NCBI GenBank assembly: GCA_022539475.1
Contig: VCMS01000089.1
Span: 62,001 to 126,000 of the forward strand
DNA length: 64,000 nt
Direction: 5' to 3'
DNA from: Gracilaria domingensis
Lineage: Eukaryota > Rhodophyta > Florideophyceae > Gracilariales > Gracilariaceae
The stretch's first letter is position 1. Every line of letters starts with the position of its first letter. Positions 11,139 through 20,851 of the stretch are shown one piece after another. The position numbers and the translations under genes are program-made. The notes beneath the pieces were generated by a model. The model had not been told where the DNA came from and ran no database searches. It worked only from the letters and a program-made list of their open reading frames with translations.

Positions 11139-11217
11139 GGATAGTTTTACTACATCCTAGAAATTAGAGGATGTTGTCCGCATTAAAGAAGAAGAACAAC
11201 AACAAAGTGCTAACTGT

Positions 11218-11640
11218 TCACATCTGCCGCAGTCTCTCTTTCACGTTAGATAAAGTAGTATAGCCGAAACTAGAGTCATGTCCGAATAGGGTGGTGAAAA
11301 ATGGTTTCACAAAGATATTTGTGAAGGGGGGAACCAGGCAGTGTAAGTGTAAGTGCGGAACAGAGCGAAGTGGCGGCTGGTGGAAGCCCATATACTTTGG
11401 CTCGCAATTAGTAAGCTGTCTTCCCACCTGACCCATAGTTTCCAGGAGCGGAATATCCGAAGGCTGCAACTTTTCGACACCGACTATATGGCGATGACGT
11501 GGTACAATGAGAACGTGAACACGAGCTTTTGGATCCCTGTCGCGAAAAGCAACGACTTGACGATCCATGTAAAGCAGTTCTGGTACGTTCTTAAAGTATT
11601 GCATCCATATCTCCCTTTGGTCTTGCGTTCTGCGCGCCAT
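11218..11640 (-). CDS. HINT3-like HIT-family nucleoside phosphoramidase/hydrolase
   Basis: 140 residues from ATG 11640; the frame is open further upstream but has no earlier ATG. The histidine triad reads HLHLHCL near residue 103, preceded by MGFHQPP. This MGFH-x-PP-x-x-S-x-x-HLHLH arrangement is the hallmark of HINT3-type HIT proteins. The upstream block RVHVLIVPRHRHI is also family-typical. HIT proteins hydrolyse AMP-lysine or related phosphoramidates. The usual N-terminal CxxC segment is not obvious, so an upstream exon could be missing. It faces away from the LINE scrap and has no partner gene nearby. Confidence 0.85.
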   Translation of the reverse strand: MARRTQDQREIWMQYFKNVPELLYMDRQVVAFRDRDPKARVHVLIVPRHRHIVGVEKLQPSDIPLLETMGQVGRQLTNCEPKYMGFHQPPLRSVPHLHLHCLVPPFTNIFVKPFFTTLFGHDSSFGYTTLSNVKERLRQM

Positions 11641-12961
11641 GGATATGTGTGATGCGTATGTATCAAATGTCTTGCGTAGAGAATGGGTTGTGGTTCTTGA
11701 AGTCAAAAGTGTTGTTCTAATCTCCGTAAGGTTGCAGACGTCTCTAGAGATTGCAAACCCGGACTTTAAGTCTGTAGCCTTAGAAGGAAGCAAAGGAGAC
11801 TAACTGCTCGATTGCGAAGGGGTCGAAGGCTACATCCGCCAAAGCACTCCAAAGCGATACAACGCTTTCCACGGGCCCGAGCCGCGCCCAGCTGGGCGCT
11901 ACTGTTCAATTTGTGCAAAACATTCAGTTGCTGCCCGCTTCCAGCTAGAGGTTCCAACATGGAAGTTGGCAACCCGCACATTGTTACAACCAAAGCGCAC
12001 CAGAAGTCGTCGACTGCATTGCAAGAGCTCTTGTCATTTTGTGAAGCTCATCCGAGAGTATGCCATACGTACCGTGTAGACAATTACGAGGCCAGCAGTG
12101 CTGCACCCTTCACATACGGTGATAGTGATGAAGGTGATCTAATTTTCCGCGTCACTACAACATTTTTTTGGCGAATCATCGTGATGACATCGAATGGGCT
12201 GAATAAGCTTCCTGTTTGCTCTTTTAGTATGGTCTAGTACCCCTTATTGAGTGGCATAGGTCATTTCTACCATAGATACTCTTAAAGAGTTCCCAAGGGT
12301 AGTTAGTTGGTACCAACTCTTTAGTCTTCACGTTCTCTCTTCTCTCTCAGCTGTGTTGATCAAGATGGCGGTGAAGTGATCAAAGTACTCATCCCTTTTC
12401 TTGCGCCAAAGACTTTGACTGAGAATCATGCAAACTATCCGTTCCTACATTGTAGAACGGAAAGCCCTTGTTGTGCCCGGCACGCTGGTTCTAAGGAAGA
12501 AAGCTGGCATTACTGGCAAAAACACTTGAACCAAGGACTCTGGATGTCGGATTTCATCGGAAGTCCGATAGGTCTGATTTCATCTTTCACAAAAGGTACC
12601 GCATGCGACTGGGATACAGAGCATATCGCTTCATTGCAGCAAGCGTGAGAGCTTGGCCACAAGACTCCGATCTACAGGCACCAAATTCTTCAATGTAAAA
12701 TGGCAGACATTGAGGATCTCAATTTGAGATGCAACGAAGTGTCGCAGTCCACAGACTGTGGCGAAGCGGTGCCGAAAGGAAACGCTGACTCAATGTAGGG
12801 CTTCTGGGCTTGAATGAGGGATTGTCACATGGATATAGGAATATTATGCCGCTGGATCCAGGGATCAAGGTCAAAGAGAAACCGCTTACCGTCATAACCA
12901 TCAACAGATCACGATGATACGCATGTGTATGTGTGTATCTCACGTTGCGACGTTGCCTTGT

Positions 12962-13000
12962 CGTAAGATGAGCTCCGAAGCCTTCGGAGCTCATCTTACG
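12962..13000. repeat. perfect 19-bp-arm palindrome
   Basis: Arms CGTAAGATGAGCTCCGAAG and its exact reverse complement, separated by a single C. Abuts the next nested hairpin with no gap. Confidence 0.95.
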
Positions 13001-13087
13001 GCAATGCAAGCCACATCAAGCTAACTTTACTGCCTTCGGAGTCCGAAGTTCAGTCCGAAGGCAGTAGCGCGATGTGGCTTGCATTGC
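13001..13087. repeat. nested hairpin (17-bp outer stem, 12-bp inner stem)
   Basis: Outer arms GCAATGCAAGCCACATC (13001-13017) and its perfect complement (13071-13087). Inner arms ACTGCCTTCGGA (13029-13040) and its complement (13054-13065). The CCGAAG word also occurs in the neighbouring palindrome, so the two may be one foldback or MITE-like structure. Confidence 0.9.
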
Positions 13088-13523
13088 CGCACTTCTGAGA
13101 CAGGATGCACAGGATGCAGCAAAGACGTTTCGCGCCAAATTTTTTGGGGACAGGTTGTGTGCTGCAGTGCAGCAGCTGCATTGACCCATGTATCAATATA
13201 CCGAAGGGAGAAGACTGGCTGCACCGGATGCAGTTGCTACCGACGGTACCGCGTTACATTTCGGTACAAATCCGCTGTGGAGGACGCAATTCAGGCCGAA
13301 ACAGTTGGATCTAACACAAACAGGTAGTTTGTCCTTTGGCTTTAGTTTCGCAACTTCGAAGCTACCCTTGGTAGTGGTTGGAAACAATCTAAAAGCTCAA
13401 GGTGTGACGCCTTCCCTCCGCCAAGTTGTGGGGTATCCAATATACAAAGCCGTGAGCCACAAGGAGCGTTTCTGATAAGAGACAGATTGAAATCACCAAG
13501 TCGCTTATTTGCAGAAGACCTAG

Positions 13524-14255
13524 ATGACAGAAACGCGAGCGTATGCGAAGTTGGTTGGGAAGAACTGGGAGTACTATATGGCAAAACCAATGATTACACT
13601 CGGAAGAGGAGGAAAAGGTGTAGATTGCGACGTGGTTTTGTCAGAGGCCTCCGTAGTGAGTCGCCAACACTTTACAATCCGATATGTTCCCGAACTACAA
13701 GCGTTCGAAGTAAAGACGCTGAGCAAAAATGGAATACTCGTAAATGGAGACTTCTTGCACAAGCTCTCTCCACCGAAACTTCTCCGATCACATGCTGAGA
13801 TCACATATGGGCGCGATGACAGCATGAGCCTTTCGTTCATCTTGCCACCTGGTGATAAACTATCTCTAAAGAAGAAGAAGAACAGGAACGTATCTCAGGT
13901 TCCAATGTTGCAGTGGATCGGTGAAGCCCTATTAAACGGGGATCCATTGAACGCTAGACAAATACGGGCAAGAATTGAAACCACACACCCTAATCAACTG
14001 AACAAGCTTGGCTCAGAAAGCACAATAACATCATCCATTCGTCACGTACTCACTCAGAATGATCACATCTTTTTTGCTCAGGATCCAAGCTCTATCGGGA
14101 CAAAAACTTCACACAGAGGAGACGCTAGCGCATATGAAAATGAACGCAATGACGCTTGTTTCAGCGTCTATGACGCCCAGAAGTCACGGTTCTTCTTGGA
14201 GCCCACTGCAAATGGAAACGATGGGAAACCCAACAAGAAAACTGGAACCGCATAA
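13524..14255 (+). CDS. FHA-domain protein with forkhead-like C-terminus (Fhl1/FHA2-like)
   Basis: 243 residues, single exon, ATG 13524, TAA end. The first about 95 residues are an FHA phosphothreonine-binding domain: AYAKLVGKNWEYYM leads into ITLGRGGKG, then SVVSRQH, then LSKNGILVNG. These are the expected Arg, Ser-x-x-His and Asn-Gly positions. The start closely recalls plant FHA2 and yeast Fhl1. Around residues 130-190 there is a short winged-helix-like block ending SSIRHVLTQND, like the SIRHNLS recognition helix of forkhead domains. A nuclear transcriptional role, perhaps at ribosomal-protein genes as for Fhl1, is inference. A KKKKNR basic stretch separates the two parts. Confidence 0.75.
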   Translation: MTETRAYAKLVGKNWEYYMAKPMITLGRGGKGVDCDVVLSEASVVSRQHFTIRYVPELQAFEVKTLSKNGILVNGDFLHKLSPPKLLRSHAEITYGRDDSMSLSFILPPGDKLSLKKKKNRNVSQVPMLQWIGEALLNGDPLNARQIRARIETTHPNQLNKLGSESTITSSIRHVLTQNDHIFFAQDPSSIGTKTSHRGDASAYENERNDACFSVYDAQKSRFFLEPTANGNDGKPNKKTGTA

Positions 14256-14451
14256 CCTAGACCACTTCCTCTCATGTGTTGCGTCCACGATAGGAGACAT
14301 CCGGATTGCTATCGTTACTGATTCACTTTACTAGTCAAAAGGTAAAAAAGGGCGAACCGTCGGTTTGAGTTATGGGCAACACAGTCAAAAATGTGATTTC
14401 AAGCGAACTGATAAGCACTTCCGCTTCACTTCTCGATATCTACTTGTATGG

Positions 14452-15753
14452 TTACAAAGAATTCCTGCTTTCTGACATTACCTGCTGAACAGCGCTGATG
14501 ACTTGATCGTGCACGATGCCGTTCGTAGCTACGATTCCGTCCTCATTGTCCATCGTCCGACCCAGGGAGAAGTTGAGAGGCTTCCCTTTTCCATCGGTGA
14601 CGCGGCCTCCAGCTTCCTCCACAATGATAGCCGCAGGGGCACTGTCCCAAACGTTCTCAACATAGCCCATCCTAGGAAAGCGCAAAAAGATGCCGAATTC
14701 ACCTCGAGCCATACAGCCGTACTTAGCTTGACTATCCATTCTAACTGGTGGGGCACTCACCCCCAGAAGTGAGGCGACCTGAGCACTGAGATCATGTGAG
14801 GAATGAAGTGATTCGACAGACTCACATAGTATGCTGCGCTGCGGGTTGTCTATGTCTGACACATGGCACTTACGGTGAGCTGCGGGCTGCAGCACGCTGT
14901 TAGGGGAGGCATCTCCAGGGCGAATATCTCTTTCCGACGTCATCCATGAGCCGCCCCCAAGCACGGCGTGAAACAGGCAACCCACGTCAGTTCCGGAATC
15001 AGGATGCTGAGCTTTGTCTACGGGAAGATTCGGACAGCCAAGGACGCCAAGCTTAACAACGCCTTGCTCAATAAACCCAAGTGCGATGCAATACTGGCGC
15101 ATTGCAATAAAACCCCTTGTGCCGTCTATTGGATCCAAGATCCAAGTGCGAGCACCATCGCCGCCCGTATGGGAGCAAACATCGATAGCAGCAAGAACTT
15201 GTTGCTCAGTTAGGCCGGTAGCGCTGACTACATCTTTTCGCAGTTGCGCATCTTTCACGAGGGCCGTGGTGGTCTCCTCCGCGATGAACTTGTCATCAGG
15301 AAACGAGGTGAGCAGTTTATGCACGATGAGCGCCTGAACCGCGAAATCGGCGACAGTGACGGGGGAGTTATCCTTCTTCGTAAGCGCCCCCTCAGATTCA
15401 AACTTGCTTTGCAGGGCGCGAGCGAGACGGCTAGCATTCGCAACTGCCGCAAGCGCTATAGAATGCTCATGCTTGTAGAGATTAGTGGCCACATCCAGCA
15501 TGTTGGCTAGCGCATGCACAGCACGACGAGCCGGACGAAAATGCGATCGCTGCAAGCGACGAGATCTCCACAGCGGCGAGCGACTACACAAGCGGCGACC
15601 GAAACAAACGAGAGAAGGTGTGTAACCGCTAATACGGACAGCGAAGGCGAAACCGACGCCGCACGCGACAAGCGGAGAAGCGCCATGACCGTGAGGCGCA
15701 ACGGAACACGGGCGACGGGTGCGCGCGCCACACACGCGGGCCGAAAGCGCCAT
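14452..15753 (-). CDS. 3'(2'),5'-bisphosphate nucleotidase (SAL1/HAL2-like PAP phosphatase)
   Basis: 433 residues from ATG 15753. The IMPase-superfamily metal site WILDPIDGTRGFI is at about residue 203 and WDSAPAAIIVEEAGG at about 367. The upstream DNSPVTVADFAVQ and FIAEE motifs are in the right order. These define the Li+-sensitive phosphatase that converts PAP to AMP and limits its inhibition of sulfotransferases and exoribonucleases. The first about 85 residues are Arg/Ala/Ser-rich and lack family homology, which fits a plastid or mitochondrial transit peptide (plant SAL1 is dual-targeted). The frame stays open past 15753, but the leader from that ATG is the most natural start. Confidence 0.9.
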   Translation of the reverse strand: MALSARVCGARTRRPCSVAPHGHGASPLVACGVGFAFAVRISGYTPSLVCFGRRLCSRSPLWRSRRLQRSHFRPARRAVHALANMLDVATNLYKHEHSIALAAVANASRLARALQSKFESEGALTKKDNSPVTVADFAVQALIVHKLLTSFPDDKFIAEETTTALVKDAQLRKDVVSATGLTEQQVLAAIDVCSHTGGDGARTWILDPIDGTRGFIAMRQYCIALGFIEQGVVKLGVLGCPNLPVDKAQHPDSGTDVGCLFHAVLGGGSWMTSERDIRPGDASPNSVLQPAAHRKCHVSDIDNPQRSILCESVESLHSSHDLSAQVASLLGVSAPPVRMDSQAKYGCMARGEFGIFLRFPRMGYVENVWDSAPAAIIVEEAGGRVTDGKGKPLNFSLGRTMDNEDGIVATNGIVHDQVISAVQQVMSESRNSL

Positions 15754-16177
15754 GTTTGCGGGCGCGCTGGTATCTAACGACGTCGCGGAGGTTGTCCGTG
15801 TCCGCGCGCGCGCGCGCGTAATGCCAGCCTCATCGCCGCTCGCCGTTGTGCGCGTGGCGCGAGGTGGCGACCAGCCATTGGCTGTAGCGTGCATTTTTGG
15901 CAACGGTGCTCATGTCGCTTCGAACGGCGAAACGGTGCGCTTCTGCGACGTGGACGCGTGTGGCGATAATCGTGGAATCGATGGGGCCTTGGGAAACAGC
16001 GAAACACTATCTACAACGCATATGCGAGCAAGATATGCACTCGTATCCCGCCCAGCCCAAAAGTCGCACAGATTGATGGCGGTCATGTACGAAATACCAA
16101 ACGTTTACCTACGCTGGAGCTGGGAAAGGGCTTAAACGCAGGATGCCGAGTCTGACCCGACCGTGAAACACGGCGCT
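15754..16177. other. intergenic region with a CG dinucleotide run
   Basis: Between the SAL1-like and lyase genes, both on the minus strand. It contains an alternating CG run of about 14 nt at 15803-15817. No gene seen; it probably serves as promoter for the SAL1-like gene. Confidence 0.5.
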
Positions 16178-17041
16178 TCACTCCGGCGTGTTGAAATCCG
16201 GAAGGTCAAGCTCCAAGGTCCACTTGAGCTCATCCTGGCGACGAACCCGTCGCATCTTATGTGGAATGCCATCACGATTGCCACCTACCATAACGCCATC
16301 CGAGTTAAACACGCGCTCGCCAACCCAGAGGTCCTCCTTGGTCAACACAAGATCGTCCTCATACCTCAAAGAATCCTGCGTCGTATACCCACCGTCGCGC
16401 ATGGAACCAAGAAAGTGCGGTCCGTTGGCGACAAATTCGGATCCAGGGTGTGGCTGCTCAACATAGCGCCAGATTATCTGCGCACCATCAAGGTGCTCAT
16501 ACAAATCCGGATCGTCGACGGAGCCCATATGCAGGGCGTCCAAACCAGAGTTTGCGCCTGCAACGCGCAGGCCATGGATGAAGCACATCTTGTAGATACG
16601 CATTTCCAGAGTATCATCATCAATGTCGGTCAGCGTGTAAAGCCTTCTGCGGTAGACGATAGTGGGGTTGCCGTTGTAGTAGTACGTGGCAAACACGACG
16701 GACTGATGTGACGGGGCCAGGTTTGCGTTGAACAATGGTTGCAGGCGGCAGTGCATATGCTCGTGGATGCGCGAATACGGCACGCCGCTCGAGCGGTCAT
16801 TCGCTACTTGGTAGTAATTGTCGAAGTCGCCGCGGAACCATCTGAGAAAACGCTGCAGTGTCGGGGTTGCAACGGGCGCTGGGGCAGTACAGGTGATTTT
16901 GGCGCGCGCACGCTGTGGTTCGACACTCGATAGGGGCGCTAGAATTGGCGATAGGAACGCTATGGCGCGTGTTTGTGGGGGAGGGTAACGAACGGGGTCT
17001 CGGAGGAGCGACAGTGGAGTCAAATGGATCAATGCATTCAT
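16178..17041 (-). CDS. CpcT/CpeT-type phycobiliprotein chromophore lyase, nuclear-encoded, with plastid leader
   Basis: 287 residues from ATG 17041. After a 55-60-residue basic, hydroxylated leader, LQRFLRWFRGDFDNYYQ starts the CpeT/CpcT fold. It is followed by PYSRIHEHMHCRLQPL, FATYYYNGNPTIVYRRRLYTL and the WTLELDLPDF end, as in the CpcT/CpeT family (S/T-type bilin lyases, calycin-like barrel). These enzymes attach phycobilins to phycocyanin or phycoerythrin beta subunits at Cys-153-type sites. In red algae they work in the plastid stroma, so the leader is read as a transit peptide (inference). This gene is the best taxonomic marker in the window. Confidence 0.8.
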   Translation of the reverse strand: MNALIHLTPLSLLRDPVRYPPPQTRAIAFLSPILAPLSSVEPQRARAKITCTAPAPVATPTLQRFLRWFRGDFDNYYQVANDRSSGVPYSRIHEHMHCRLQPLFNANLAPSHQSVVFATYYYNGNPTIVYRRRLYTLTDIDDDTLEMRIYKMCFIHGLRVAGANSGLDALHMGSVDDPDLYEHLDGAQIIWRYVEQPHPGSEFVANGPHFLGSMRDGGYTTQDSLRYEDDLVLTKEDLWVGERVFNSDGVMVGGNRDGIPHKMRRVRRQDELKWTLELDLPDFNTPE

Positions 17042-18058
17042 TTCGAACTTGTAGCGCAGGTAGAACTTGCGGATTCTATCTGGAGCTGAGAGATGCGCGA
17101 GCGTGAAGTCATCGATTGTTGAGCTCGTAGCCCCAAAATCTTTATTCAATTTTTCTTCAATATCACTGGCCAGCGCACGTTTTTGATGACATTCCTATCG
17201 CAATGCCACCCTTCTGATACTACGTAGTATCTTACCACGAAAAATCTCCGCAACTATCCGATTACCAGGGGTAAAACAAGGGTACTGTACTTTTGTTACA
17301 GTTGTTGTGATTAGGGGCTCTGCGGATGATTGTTTTCCTCCGATATAACTGTTAACCTTCCAACACCCTTTTGTCTGACAGGACCACGTGCAGTATTCTA
17401 GTTCTAGCGATATTGCGGACCTCGGCTCAATGCTTGGCCTCGCTTCGCTCGGGCAAGCATTTACCTCGGTCCACTATCGCTCGACACGGTCCTGTGCAAT
17501 AACCTATACGTGCAAAGCTGCGATTATCATCGTCAACCACCAAATCAAAGTCTGTAGCCTGGCAAGGTTTCGACGCTCCCTCTCCCCCCCCACCCCCCCT
17601 TGGGAAGATGGACGGTATCAAACACATCGGGCGAGGAGAGCACTTTCACAAGAGATAGATGAAGCTCGCGGGCATACAGTTCCCTTTCGCAAGTTACGCC
17701 TGGTACGTGAACGTGTAGTTAAAAAGGCCCAGGAATAGTCCAAGCACCAGCTCTTACACAGCCTCAACAGTCCAAAGTTACACGTATCCGCTTTTTCGGG
17801 GCTGCCAGAAGACTGCCGTTTTGCACAGTCAGCAATCTCTGACACGTTCACGTACCAAGGGTAAGGATAGCTCTTTTTGCTCCTTTCCAGCTTTCAGCGG
17901 CTCTGTAACATCTGATATCGATGGTACCAAAGTATCTATATAGATATCTGCAACTCATCTGCAAACTCCAGATTTTCCTTCTCTTCCCTCGCCGTTCCCG
18001 CAGGGAAGGTGCTTGCACATTGCCGAATTTCATTCTTCCTGCCACTCTCCCATCCATC
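17042..18058. other. divergent promoter region between the lyase and the CAP-domain gene
   Basis: About 1 kb without a convincing gene. A C-rich run (CCCCCCCCACCCCCCC-like) lies near 17584-17598. An open frame at 17388-17738 has no recognisable features. Confidence 0.5.
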
Positions 18059-20851
18059 ATGGAAGCTTCTCTCGCAAGGCCGTCCTTCTCGCTTTCGGCA
18101 GCAGCTCTGAAGTTCGGCGATCGCATGCAGGCGCCGCTTGAACAGTTTCGAAAGTGTATGCAACTTGCTTCTGATTTCACTTGTGCTGATAAACCTACCG
18201 CCGAGCAGAGGGAAGTGTTGGATTCTCAACTTCATATAATTGATGATGTACTTGATGTAGTTCCCTCCACGGACATTTTGTATCATCACCTTCATGCCAT
18301 GTGCACAGCGTCTGCCGCCATTACATGCGTCGCTGCTGATAATCCAACTGAGCAATTGCAGCACATCACTGAGGAAGCGGAAGAATCTATCAAGCAGCTC
18401 AAGCAAATGAGCGATGCCTCTCATACGGAGCTGGCCAATGCAGTAGAGGGGGTTCTTGTCGCTGTCAAGCAATATATAGAGAAACACTGCACAAACTCTA
18501 TTCCAATTTCGGCTGATGCTGCGCCCTCTCCCACGGCCGTAATCGATGAAAAACCTCCCGCGAGCACCCCGTCTTCTCGCGATGTCAGCTCGCATACCGC
18601 TGTACATCTCGTAGACTACCGTACCAATGTAGTTGATGACGCAGCAAAGTCTTTCCTGTCCTCTGCATCCAAACTTGGTGGTTTGGCCGAGATTCAGGCA
18701 AAGAATGTCTTTGGTGCCGTTGAAGCTGTCTATGACTATCTTGTCACTGCCAGTCAGATTCCCAACCCCCCAGACGATGATGAGAAGCAAACAATGTTGC
18801 AGCCGATCATCAAATTCATGAGCGCGGCAAGCGAGAAGGGGTCAGACTGTTCGAATCGGGACCCACTTTTCAATCACGCTAAGGCTCTCGAGGAAGCAGT
18901 GAATATGGTATCTTGGATTGTCGCTACAGAGAAGCCAACTACGTTCATCACTGATGCGGACGGCTCTGCTTCGTTCTATCTAAACAAAATCCTTATGACT
19001 ACCAAGAAGCAACCAGATGCTTCAGATCACAAAGCCTTCGTAGATACTCTAAAGACGTTGTTCGCCGTATCCAAGGCTTTCGTCAAAGAACACTATACAA
19101 TGGGTGTGAGGTATGGCACAGGTATTGCTGTACCTATTGGGCAGAAGAAGGAGGTCACAAGTGAGGTAGTCGACGCTACTGGTGATACCAATTATCTCAC
19201 CGCTTTCAGAGATCTTATCGCTGGTCCTCTTGCCACATTTGTTGAGGCATCAAAGGTGCTGGGCGACGAAATTGAAGAGCAGTCTAAAGCTTTTGCCGCT
19301 GCATGGGAAGCAGAAGCTGAATTTCTTGCGAAGGCCATCTGCACGCCAAAGCCAGATGATTATCAGGACATGCTGACTCCGATTGCAACCGAGATGGGAA
19401 AGGTTGGTACTGTAACCGAAAAGTGTGGTCCTCGTGGCACTTTTACAAATCATTGTAGCGCAGTCGGAGAATCGGTGGCTGTCCTTGGCTGGGTTGCAGT
19501 TGATGAAAAGGCTGTGTCGTTTGTAGGGGACTCGGCCGACGCTGGCCAGTTCTATCTCAACAAGGTTAAGATGGGTGCGAAGAGTACCGATAATCCTGAA
19601 GCACATCGCGCATGGGCTGCTGCTTTGGAGTCGCTGTATAAAGATCTCAAGGCCTATGTGAAAGAACACCACACACAGAAGCTGGTTTGGAATCCGCCAA
19701 AGAGGGCGAGGGCTGCTCCTCGTTCTACCCCTTGTTATGACGATGATGGAGACACTGCGAAAGATTACCTGACGGCTTTCAAAGAGCTGCTCACCGGTCC
19801 TCTTGCGGCGTTTTTGGAGGCTTCCAAGGCAATTGGTGGAGAAGTGGAGGCGCAAGCAAAACTACTGGGGTCAGCCTGGGAGGCAGAAGCTGAGTTTCTA
19901 GCGAAGGCCATTGGAATGCCGAAGCCGGATAACATTCAAGACCTTCTCAGCCCCATCGCAGGTAAGATGGGAGAAGTTGTTGAGATTGCAAATCAGATGA
20001 GCCCACGCGCTCCGCTGTCAAACCATTGCAACTCTGTAAGCGAATCTATTTCTGCTCTAGGCTGGGTAGCGGTTGACGAGAAGCCTGTATCTTTCATAGG
20101 AGACATGATTGGAGCAGGTCAGTTTTATCTCAATAAGGTTAAGACTGGCGCCAAAAACTCGGATGATGCCGAAGCTCACCGCCTCTGGGCGACTGCGTTG
20201 GAAACTTTGTATGCAGATCTGAAGGCCTATGTCAAGGAATATCACACCCAGAAGCTCGTATGGGACCTGCCAAAAGCCGGTAAAGCATCAATCGGGCGTT
20301 CAAGTCCAGACATCGCGACAGGTGCACCCGCAAGTTCAAACTACGTTGATGACTTCAAGAAGCTTATTGCTGGACCTTTAGCGGAATTCGTTCAAAGCTC
20401 GAAAGCAGTTGGTGGTGAGGTTGAAGACCAGGCAAAGGTCTTTGCTGAAGCGTGGGAAGCAGAGGCGGAGTTCCTTGGGAAAGCCATAAAGATGCCGAAA
20501 CCAACTGATTATCAAGATATGCTGGCCCCTATCGCCGCAAAGATGGGTGCTGTGAGCGCCATTGTTGAAGAAATCAATCCCCGTAACTCTCTAGCAAATC
20601 ATTGCAATGCGGTTGGAGAATATGTGGCTGCTCTCGGCTGGGTGGCTGTGGAGGAAAAGGCCACTTCTTTCGTCGGTGATATGGCTGCAGCGGGTGAATT
20701 CTACCTTCACAAGGTCAAGATGGGTGCAAAACAATGCAGTAACCCTGAAACTCATCGTAAATGGGCTGGTTCAATTGATCAATTATTGAAGGGTCTTAAA
20801 CTATACGTGAAAGAGCATCATACTCAAAGGCTATCATGGAATAAGGCGTGA
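18059..20851 (+). CDS. protein of four tandem cyclase-associated-protein N-terminal (HFD) domains
   Basis: 930 residues from ATG 18059 (an in-frame ATG at 17921 would add 46 residues; the later one begins the folded part). After a diverged helical region of about 150 residues come four copies of the CAP N-terminal helical folded domain, at about nt 18607-19125, 19191-19695, 19764-20270 and 20339-20848. Each repeats the family landmarks: AGPL near the start, GGEV-x-x-QAK, KPxDxQDxLxPIA, NHCxxVxE, LGWVAVxEK, FYLxKVK, YVKEHHTQ. CAP-N binds cofilin-decorated actin and speeds depolymerisation. The coiled-coil, proline-rich, WH2 and C-terminal CARP beta-sheet parts of ordinary CAP are absent. Copies 2-4 are closest to each other, pointing to recent internal duplication. 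Confidence 0.85.
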   Translation: MEASLARPSFSLSAAALKFGDRMQAPLEQFRKCMQLASDFTCADKPTAEQREVLDSQLHIIDDVLDVVPSTDILYHHLHAMCTASAAITCVAADNPTEQLQHITEEAEESIKQLKQMSDASHTELANAVEGVLVAVKQYIEKHCTNSIPISADAAPSPTAVIDEKPPASTPSSRDVSSHTAVHLVDYRTNVVDDAAKSFLSSASKLGGLAEIQAKNVFGAVEAVYDYLVTASQIPNPPDDDEKQTMLQPIIKFMSAASEKGSDCSNRDPLFNHAKALEEAVNMVSWIVATEKPTTFITDADGSASFYLNKILMTTKKQPDASDHKAFVDTLKTLFAVSKAFVKEHYTMGVRYGTGIAVPIGQKKEVTSEVVDATGDTNYLTAFRDLIAGPLATFVEASKVLGDEIEEQSKAFAAAWEAEAEFLAKAICTPKPDDYQDMLTPIATEMGKVGTVTEKCGPRGTFTNHCSAVGESVAVLGWVAVDEKAVSFVGDSADAGQFYLNKVKMGAKSTDNPEAHRAWAAALESLYKDLKAYVKEHHTQKLVWNPPKRARAAPRSTPCYDDDGDTAKDYLTAFKELLTGPLAAFLEASKAIGGEVEAQAKLLGSAWEAEAEFLAKAIGMPKPDNIQDLLSPIAGKMGEVVEIANQMSPRAPLSNHCNSVSESISALGWVAVDEKPVSFIGDMIGAGQFYLNKVKTGAKNSDDAEAHRLWATALETLYADLKAYVKEYHTQKLVWDLPKAGKASIGRSSPDIATGAPASSNYVDDFKKLIAGPLAEFVQSSKAVGGEVEDQAKVFAEAWEAEAEFLGKAIKMPKPTDYQDMLAPIAAKMGAVSAIVEEINPRNSLANHCNAVGEYVAALGWVAVEEKATSFVGDMAAAGEFYLHKVKMGAKQCSNPETHRKWAGSIDQLLKGLKLYVKEHHTQRLSWNKA

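Larger units (their letters stand above)
11641..13523. other. intergenic region with nested palindromes
   Basis: About 1.9 kb without a supportable gene; the small open frames are unremarkable. It holds a perfect 39-nt palindrome and an adjacent nested hairpin (listed separately). It also has a loose repeat of a TGCACnGGATGCAG word near 13103 and 13220. Confidence 0.5.

Noticed and set aside
17388-17738. 116-residue open frame upstream of the CAP-domain gene
   Set aside because: No motif, overlaps a C-rich run, and sits in a divergent promoter region.
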